A stretch of DNA of 43,585 nucleotides from Adlercreutzia sp. ZJ473. GTDB taxonomy: Bacteria > Actinomycetota > Coriobacteriia > Coriobacteriales > Eggerthellaceae. Both the position numbers and the translations under genes were made by a program. The notes under the pieces are model-generated. The model did no database searches and was not told where the DNA came from. It saw only the letters and a list, made by a program, of their open reading frames with translations. The stretch is taken from positions 1-43,585 of the forward strand of contig NZ_JAAVTO010000017.1 in assembly GCF_013185065.1 (NCBI RefSeq), written 5' to 3'. Shown here piece after piece: positions 38,227 through 43,585 of this stretch; the stretch's first letter is position 1, and each line of letters begins with the position of its first letter.

Positions 38227-38832
38227 TTAACGTACGGAAAGAGTTGCGAGGGTCTTGTCCACAGCTTGCAGGTTCATCTCCACGAAGCGCGGCTTCACGC
38301 AGGCGGCGAGCGCGCCTTTCAGCTCCTCGACCGTGACGGGGATGTGGTCCTGCGCGATGGCGCAGGTCAGAAGCACGGTGTTGAGCGCCTTGCGGTTGCC
38401 CGCCTGCTCCGTGAGGGCTGCGTCGTCAACGGGCACGAGCACCTGGCGCGCGCCGAGGGCGCCTTTGATGCCGCGCAGCACGTCCGCCGCTCGATAGGGC
38501 TCCTTCGACAGCGCCGCCGTCACCGGCTGCACCGGCGTGGTGGCCGTGACCAGCACGCCGTCAGGCGCGAGGAAGGGCAGCACGCGGGCCGCCTCGCCGG
38601 GCTCGAACGCGATCACGAGGTCAGCCGTGCCGCGCGTGAGCAGCGGCGCGTGCACCTGCTCGCCGTCGCTGCCCATGCGCACGTGCGAGATCACGCTGCC
38701 GCCGCGCTGCGCCATGCCGATCGTCTCGGCCGTGCGCACCTGCCAGCCCTTGCTCTGCGCCGCCTGCGCGAGCACCTTGGCGGCGAGCACCGTGCCCTGG
38801 CCGCCCACGCCCGTCAGCAACACGTTGATCAT
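38227..38832 (-). CDS. iorB: Indolepyruvate:ferredoxin oxidoreductase, beta subunit
   Basis: 201 residues, gamma-type domain of the 2-oxoacid:ferredoxin oxidoreductases. The start MINVLLTGVGGQGTVLAAKV and the ETIGMAQRGGSVISHVRMG motif are diagnostic. With IorA it oxidatively decarboxylates aryl pyruvates (from Trp, Phe, Tyr) to aryl-acetyl-CoA, reducing ferredoxin. It overlaps the iorA end by four bases (ATGA). Confidence 0.93.
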   Translation of the reverse strand: MINVLLTGVGGQGTVLAAKVLAQAAQSKGWQVRTAETIGMAQRGGSVISHVRMGSDGEQVHAPLLTRGTADLVIAFEPGEAARVLPFLAPDGVLVTATTPVQPVTAALSKEPYRAADVLRGIKGALGARQVLVPVDDAALTEQAGNRKALNTVLLTCAIAQDHIPVTVEELKGALAACVKPRFVEMNLQAVDKTLATLSVR

Positions 38833-41138
38833 CGGGCGCCTCCTTCCGCTACCGCGCTTGGCGCGCCCTGCGATCCTGCCGACGCCTTCGCGCCTTCTGT
38901 TGCCGCCAGCTCCTTCGCGCCTTCCGTTGTCGCCGGCGTCGCTTCCTCATTCGCCCCGTTCGCCGCCGCCACCGTAATCGCCTCGAAGGGGCACACCTGC
39001 GTGCACAGCGCGCAGCCGTTGCAGAGGCTCGCGTCCACGAACGCCTGACCGCGGCCCTTGCTGCGCGGACCCTGCGCGTCGGCGTCGAACCCGATGCCCG
39101 GGCAGCCGATCTCGGTGATGCACTTCTTGCAGCCCGTGCACGCATCGGCGCTGATGAGCACCGCGGACTCGGGCTTCTTCAGCTGGATGCACGGCGAGCG
39201 GAAGATGATGGCCGACGGCCCCTCGAAGTCGATGGCCTCGCGCGCCGCGCCGAGCGACTCCTCCAAGTTCAGCGGGTCGGCGAACGTGATGCACTCCACG
39301 CCCATGGCCCGCAGCATGCCCTCGATGCTCACCGGCTTGCGCTTGGGGCCCATGAGCGTGACGCCCGTGCCGGGGTGCGGCTGCGAGCCGGTCATGGCCG
39401 TGGTGGCGTTGTCGAGCACCGCCACCGTGATGTCGTGGCCGTTGTACACCGCGTTCACGATGCCCGTGAGCCCGCTCGCGAAGAACGTGGAGTCGCCCAC
39501 GAACGCCACCTGCTTCTTGTGCGGCTCGGCCACGGCGAAGCCCTGCGCCATGGTGATGCCCGCGCCCATGCACAGGCAGGTGTCCACGGCGTCGAGCGGC
39601 TTGGCGTTGCCGAGCGTGTAGCAGCCGATGTCGCCGCACAGCACCGCGTCGCGCTTGCCGAGCGCGCGCTTCACCGCGTAGAAGCTGCCGCGATGCGGGC
39701 AGCCCGCGCACAGCACGGGCGGGCGCACCGGCAGCGGCCCCTCGTAGCGCGAGGACGCAACCTCCGCGCACGCCTTCTCGACCAAAGGCGCGAGAAATGC
39801 GCGCTCTGATACCGCGCATGCGCCGTTTTTCCCCTCCGAGGCGGAAGACGCATCCTCGCCCAAATTCTGACCTGCGGTTTTGCCGAGCGTCGTGCCCGTC
39901 GCGACGCCGCTGCGCGCCTCTCCGGTATCAGATCGCGTGTTTCTCGACGCTTCGCCCAAGAAACCGCGCATGTCGAAGAAGCGCGCGATGCGCAGGGCGA
40001 CGTCCTCGGTGGTGTTCTCGCCGCGGCCGCGCGCGTCGCCCGTGAGCTTGCCGAGCACGCGCACCGGCAGCCGGCGCGCGCCCGCGAGCCTGAGCAGCTC
40101 GTCCTCGAGCACGTAGTCGAGCTCCTCGAGCACGAGCACGACGTCAAGCCCCTCGGCGAAGCGCGCCACGGCGTCGGCCGGGAAGGGGTAGGGCGTGCCC
40201 ACCTGCATGAAGCGGTACGCGGGGACGACGGCGCCGGCGGCGCGCGCCTCGCGCTCGATGATCGCGAGCGCCTCGCGCGCGTACGCCGCCGACACGCCGC
40301 CTGCGAGGATGCCGAGCCGCGGGGCGGGGGCGGGGGCCGCAGGTGAGCCGCTGGCGGGAGCCTGCGAGCCGCTAGTGGCCGCGGCCCCAGCCGCGGCCAC
40401 GCCGTCTCCCGCGCTCACGCCGCCCCCCTCGACCACGACGTTGAACGCCGCGAACGTCGGATCCTCCGCGAAGTCGCGGGCGATCTCGCGCAAGCGCTCG
40501 TTGATCTCGCCGTGCGCCTCGAAGCTGCGCCGCGGGAAGATGACCCACTTCGGGTCCTTCGCAAAGCCGTCCTCAGGAACGGGGCGCGCCTCGGTCTCGT
40601 CGGCTACGTCGAAGAACGTCGACGCATGGCAGATGCGCGTGGTGGGACGCACGATCACCGGCGTGTGGTAGCGCTCGGACAGCTCGAAGGCCGCCTTCAT
40701 CATGGCGAAGCCCTCGTCGGGCGTGGAGGGGTCGAGCACCGGCACCTTCGCGAAGGCGGCGAAGCGACGCGTGTCCTGCTCGGTCTGCGAGGAGATGGGG
40801 CCGGGGTCGTCGGCCACGAACAGCACCGTGCCGCCGCGCACGCCCACGTAGTTGAGCGACATGAGCGCGTCGCTCGCCACGTTGAGGCCCACCTGCTTGC
40901 ACGTGAACAGCACGCGCGCGCCGCAGTACGCCGCGCCCGCCGCCACCTCGAGGGCCGCCTTCTCGTTGGTCGACCACTCCACGTGCACGCCGCGCGCCGC
41001 GCCCGCCGCGCGCCGCTTCGCCACCGTCTCGATGACCTCCGACGACGGCGTTCCCGGATAGCCCGCCACCACGCGCACGCCCGCCTCGAGCGCCGCGTGG
41101 GCGAACGCTTCGTTCCCCATCAACAGCTTCTTCGTCAT
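38829..41138 (-). CDS. iorA: Indolepyruvate:ferredoxin oxidoreductase, alpha subunit
   Basis: 769 residues, clearly longer than the usual ~600-640. The N-terminal pyrimidine domain (LLMGNEAFAHAALEAGVRVV, GYPGTPSSEVIE), the TPP-binding core (CAGCPHRGSFYAVKRAL, GDIGCYTLGNAKPLDAVDTC, FVGDSTFFASG), and two 4Fe-4S motifs at the end (CTGCKKCITEIGCPG and CNGCALCTQVCP) are intact. The extra length lies in two low-complexity inserts, about residues 235-275 (Ala/Gly/Pro/Ser) and ~395-450 (Ser/Thr/Gly), and in a C-terminal tail with ATEGAK repeats. It catalyses thiamine-dependent decarboxylation; electrons pass to ferredoxin. ATG 41138, GGAAAGCGG upstream. Confidence 0.93.
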   Translation of the reverse strand: MTKKLLMGNEAFAHAALEAGVRVVAGYPGTPSSEVIETVAKRRAAGAARGVHVEWSTNEKAALEVAAGAAYCGARVLFTCKQVGLNVASDALMSLNYVGVRGGTVLFVADDPGPISSQTEQDTRRFAAFAKVPVLDPSTPDEGFAMMKAAFELSERYHTPVIVRPTTRICHASTFFDVADETEARPVPEDGFAKDPKWVIFPRRSFEAHGEINERLREIARDFAEDPTFAAFNVVVEGGGVSAGDGVAAAGAAATSGSQAPASGSPAAPAPAPRLGILAGGVSAAYAREALAIIEREARAAGAVVPAYRFMQVGTPYPFPADAVARFAEGLDVVLVLEELDYVLEDELLRLAGARRLPVRVLGKLTGDARGRGENTTEDVALRIARFFDMRGFLGEASRNTRSDTGEARSGVATGTTLGKTAGQNLGEDASSASEGKNGACAVSERAFLAPLVEKACAEVASSRYEGPLPVRPPVLCAGCPHRGSFYAVKRALGKRDAVLCGDIGCYTLGNAKPLDAVDTCLCMGAGITMAQGFAVAEPHKKQVAFVGDSTFFASGLTGIVNAVYNGHDITVAVLDNATTAMTGSQPHPGTGVTLMGPKRKPVSIEGMLRAMGVECITFADPLNLEESLGAAREAIDFEGPSAIIFRSPCIQLKKPESAVLISADACTGCKKCITEIGCPGIGFDADAQGPRSKGRGQAFVDASLCNGCALCTQVCPFEAITVAAANGANEEATPATTEGAKELAATEGAKASAGSQGAPSAVAEGGAR

Positions 41139-41251
41139 TCCGCTTTCCTTCGCATCTTGCGCGACCCCTCGCGCCCTTTCGCACCGTTTGCCAAGCCGCC
41201 GGGCCGAGCGTCGACGGCCTACCAGGCCCCGACAGCTCCATCAACAACCCC

Positions 41252-41479
41252 GTGCAAAATAATCTCGGCAAATTGGCAGAAATCTTCAGATCTTTGTCGA
41301 TTTCCGGCAACCAGACAGGGGTCTTTCTGCCTGTTCGCACGTCAGCCGCATGTGCCTATGGTTCTGACCTGCCTTTTTGCATTTTCTCATAATCAAGAGC
41401 TCGCGCAGAAGCTCCCAAAGGACCTCAATATTGACAAATATCTGAAGATTTCTGCCAAAATCGCCTCGGAAATCTGCAC
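41252..41479. repeat. 228-bp element with 50-bp inverted arms
   Basis: Left arm 41252-41301 and right arm 41430-41479. The inner 29 bases of the arms (TTGGCAGAAATCTTCAGATN…) match almost exactly in inverse orientation; the outer parts match loosely, and both ends carry GTGCA. The middle 128 bp contain no gene. It fills most of the 378-bp gap between iorA and purE, is AT-rich, and looks like a MITE or a large RNA hairpin. Confidence 0.75.
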
Positions 41480-41517
41480 GGCCTGCCTCTGTGGTTGAAA
41501 ATGCCTTCTTGGCGCCC

Positions 41518-41988
41518 TTACGCCTCGGCCATGGCGCGCTTGAAGTCGATGATCTTCTGCTGCATGGCCGCGTCGCCCGCGCCCATCATCTGCACGGCCA
41601 GGATGGCGGCGTTCTTCGCGCCGTTGATGGCCACGGTGGCCACCGGCACGCCCGAGGGCATCTGCACCATGGAGAGCAGCGAGTCGAGTCCGCCCAGGTC
41701 AGAGGTCTTCATGGGCACGGCGATCACCGGCAGCGGCGTGAACGCGGCCACCACGCCGCCGAGGTGCGCGGCCTTGCCCGCCGCCGCCACGATCACCTTC
41801 ATGCCGCGCTCGTGCGCGCCGGACGCCCACGCGTGCACGACCTCGGGCTTGCGGTGCGCGCTCGCCACCTTCACCTCGTACGGCACGCCGAACGCCTTGA
41901 GCTGCTCCATGCACGGCTCCATCGCGGCCATGTCCGACTGCGACCCCATGATGATGCCGACCAGCGGCGTCTCCTGAACCTCCGACAT
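41518..41988 (-). CDS. purE: N5-carboxyaminoimidazole ribonucleotide mutase
   Basis: 156 residues, class I PurE. Moves the carboxyl group in step 6 of purine synthesis. The [18 protein letters not shown] start, VASAHRKPE, the [20 protein letters not shown] loop, and [11 protein letters not shown] are all present. GAAGGAGGAACG precedes ATG 41988. No purK follows in this window. Its first ~290 bases are also covered by the read-through frame of the upstream membrane protein. Confidence 0.95.
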   Translation of the reverse strand: MSEVQETPLVGIIMGSQSDMAAMEPCMEQLKAFGVPYEVKVASAHRKPEVVHAWASGAHERGMKVIVAAAGKAAHLGGVVAAFTPLPVIAVPMKTSDLGGLDSLLSMVQMPSGVPVATVAINGAKNAAILAVQMMGAGDAAMQQKIIDFKRAMAEA

Positions 41989-43585
41989 CGTTCCTCCTTC
42001 GCGCGTCTGCCGGCGACCCCGCCGGCGAATTTGCCATCGGAGACCATGGTAGCGCATTTGCGGGCGCAGGCGCGGCGGGGCGGGGCCTGCGCGCCACGTC
42101 AGCCCGCAAAAGCACCGCCATCATGCACACGAGGAGCGGCGCGCCGTCGAAGAGGGGCACGCAGTAGCGCGCGTCGAACACGGGCGCGATCACGCAGAAC
42201 CCCAGCAGCACGATCGCCGGGACGAGCAGCACGCCGCAGCGCAGGCGCCGGCGCCACATGACGAACAGCAGCGCCGCCGGCAGCCAGAGCACGTACACCA
42301 CCACCAGAAGCGGCAGGTCGAGCACGGGCACGTGGGCGATGGCGTCGTAGGCGTCGGCCATGCCGTTGCGCAGCCAGTCGAGCTCGTCGGGATTCCACAG
42401 CATGTAGCGGTCGTCGGGGCCCATGTGCGTGTCCACCGTGACCATGCGGATGTTGGCCGGCGCGACCGGCGCGGTGTAGAACCCCGCGAGCGACATGAGC
42501 GCGCCCAGATACGCATCGGGGTGGCGCATCCCCTGGGCCGCCCACGTCTGCAGGTAGCGCACGATGTCGGCCGTCGACGCGTCCAGGTTGTAGCGGTACT
42601 TCACCTCATCTTGGAAGTCGAACGTGAACTGACTGGGGAGGTTGTCGTACTCGAGCAGCGCGTCGATGGCCTCGCGCTCCTCGTCGGTCACGTCGTAGCC
42701 GTAGTAGGTCACGTAGTACGCCGTCTGCTGGAAGAGCGGCCCGAGCACCTCCTGCTTGCCGCCCGGCGCCACGTTGAGCAGCGGAAACACCAGCATCGGC
42801 AGCAGCGCGCCCATGACCGCCACGCAGAGGAGCGCCTGCGCGACGAGCGGCTGCCAATGCGCGCGGTACACCCACGCCGCCGCGAGCGCCGTGGGCACCA
42901 CCACGTACAGGCCCGTCTTCTTCGTGAGGCACAGCAGCAGCGCCACGAGCGCGAACAGCACCACGGTCCGCGTGCGCTCGAGCGCCTCGCCGCGCGTGCG
43001 CACCACCTCGAACAGCGTGATGAGGTACGGGATGTAGAACAGCCCGAACAGGCTGTCCTTCACCATGCACAGCGCCCACGTGGACACGAACGGCATCAGG
43101 CAGAGAAACGCGTACGCCGCGAAGCACAGCGCGAGCGGGCAGCGCCGCGCGCGCAGGTAGGCCACCGCCGCGGTGAACGCCACCACGTGCGCGGCGCCCT
43201 GCAGGCACACGAACGTGAACACGCCCGCCATCCAGTTGCCCGTGAGCGCGTCGGAGGCCATGCCGAACGCGCCGTAGATCAGCGTGTCGAAGAGGGGATG
43301 GTGATCGCAGAAGTAAGCGTCGGTAAGCGTGTTGTCGTAGCACTCCGCATACGGGATGATGGCGATGGGGTGGTTCTCGGGGTAGCACTGGAAGATCTGG
43401 TAGTAGGTGTCCCAGTAGGTGCCGCCCGGGTAGTTCGCGATGAGCCAGGGAAGCCAGAACAGCGCCATGACCAGCGAGAACAGCGCGATGCTGCGCGGGC
43501 GCCACGCGGGGGTGAGCCGCGCGAGGAGCGGCGAGCGCGGGGGCGCGGGGGCGGCGGGGGCTGCTGCCGGCTCGGGGGCGGGGGC
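41699..43585 (-). CDS. DUF6020-like multi-pass membrane protein, 5' end outside window
   Basis: The frame is open from the window edge (position 43585) to a stop at 41701-41699. Real protein-like sequence runs from an Ala/Pro-rich cytoplasmic start through about 11 membrane helices, with [20 protein letters not shown] as the conserved loop motif of this family, to about residue 500 of the visible frame ([19 protein letters not shown], near 42105). The last ~130 codons, from about 42090 to 41699, are Arg/Gly/His-rich and equal a shifted reading of purE, so the natural stop is missing or a frameshift is present near 42000-42100. A start could be the ATG at 43468 or further out. DUF6020 proteins have a GT-C-like build, and their role is unknown. 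Confidence 0.65.
   Translation of the reverse strand, partial: APAPEPAAAPAAPAPPRSPLLARLTPAWRPRSIALFSLVMALFWLPWLIANYPGGTYWDTYYQIFQCYPENHPIAIIPYAECYDNTLTDAYFCDHHPLFDTLIYGAFGMASDALTGNWMAGVFTFVCLQGAAHVVAFTAAVAYLRARRCPLALCFAAYAFLCLMPFVSTWALCMVKDSLFGLFYIPYLITLFEVVRTRGEALERTRTVVLFALVALLLCLTKKTGLYVVVPTALAAAWVYRAHWQPLVAQALLCVAVMGALLPMLVFPLLNVAPGGKQEVLGPLFQQTAYYVTYYGYDVTDEEREAIDALLEYDNLPSQFTFDFQDEVKYRYNLDASTADIVRYLQTWAAQGMRHPDAYLGALMSLAGFYTAPVAPANIRMVTVDTHMGPDDRYMLWNPDELDWLRNGMADAYDAIAHVPVLDLPLLVVVYVLWLPAALLFVMWRRRLRCGVLLVPAIVLLGFCVIAPVFDARYCVPLFDGAPLLVCMMAVLLRADVARRPRPAAPAPANALPWSPMANSPAGSPADARRRNDVGGSGDAAGRHHHGVAVGHGRDGAVHGAAQGVRRAVRGEGGERAPQARGRARVGVRRARARHEGDRGGGGQGRAPRRRGGRVHAAAGDRRAHEDL

Overview
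The window is high-GC DNA with dense, overlapping gene pairs, actinobacterial signals (leaderless promoters, GTG starts) and gene content that points to class Coriobacteriia, most likely family Eggerthellaceae. The main pointers are an NRAMP-related transporter of the type characterised from Eggerthella lenta, indolepyruvate oxidoreductase IorAB, a phenylacetate-CoA ligase-like enzyme, and a SpaA-type/SipW-type surface fibre locus. The taxonomic call is an inference. No 16S rRNA gene is present.

Left part (1-13.2 kb): a cut-off gene end, a phosphohexomutase (pgm-like), a gene-poor stretch with repeats, a small membrane protein, a perfect parS site (3539-3554), ispE and tadA (overlapping), tRNA-Ser(TGA), a PezAT-like zeta toxin-antitoxin pair with its operator, a small Cys-rich protein, citrate synthase, tRNA-Arg(ACG), a two-gene unit pairing a PRC-barrel/MgtE_N/CBS protein with an NRAMP-related (probably Mg2+) transporter, and an Rrf2 regulator. 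TadA is the enzyme that makes inosine-34 in exactly the tRNA-Arg(ACG) found 4.4 kb away.

Middle (13.3-19.4 kb): a sodium:solute symporter preceded by a 60-codon leader ORF that ends Tyr-Tyr-Arg-Tyr-Trp-stop directly on the base of an intrinsic terminator, which looks like an undescribed attenuator; a Fic protein with a 31-bp near-palindrome in front; several families of interspersed repeats; a PaaK-type ligase with its own leaderless 22-codon upstream ORF; and a small winged-helix protein.

Surface fibre locus (19.9-36.6 kb, all on the minus strand): it reads from a very large LPETG adhesin (two vWA modules, two CHAP-like modules that lack the usual Cys) through a coiled-coil protein, a Ser/Lys signal peptidase, a major LPSTGG pilin, a class C-type sortase, a DUF5979/Cna-like secreted protein, two TasA-like secreted proteins, an LPQTG protein and a MucBP-like membrane protein to an ER-type SipW signal peptidase. 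It appears to merge a sortase-built SpaA-type pilus with a TasA/SipW-type fibre set. An exact 21-bp direct repeat lies at both ends of the locus.

Right part (36.6-43.6 kb): repeats and a possible tiny gene, an RHH/PIN toxin-antitoxin pair, iorA-iorB, a 50-bp-arm inverted repeat, purE, and a DUF6020-like membrane protein cut by the window edge, whose frame has no stop until well inside purE.
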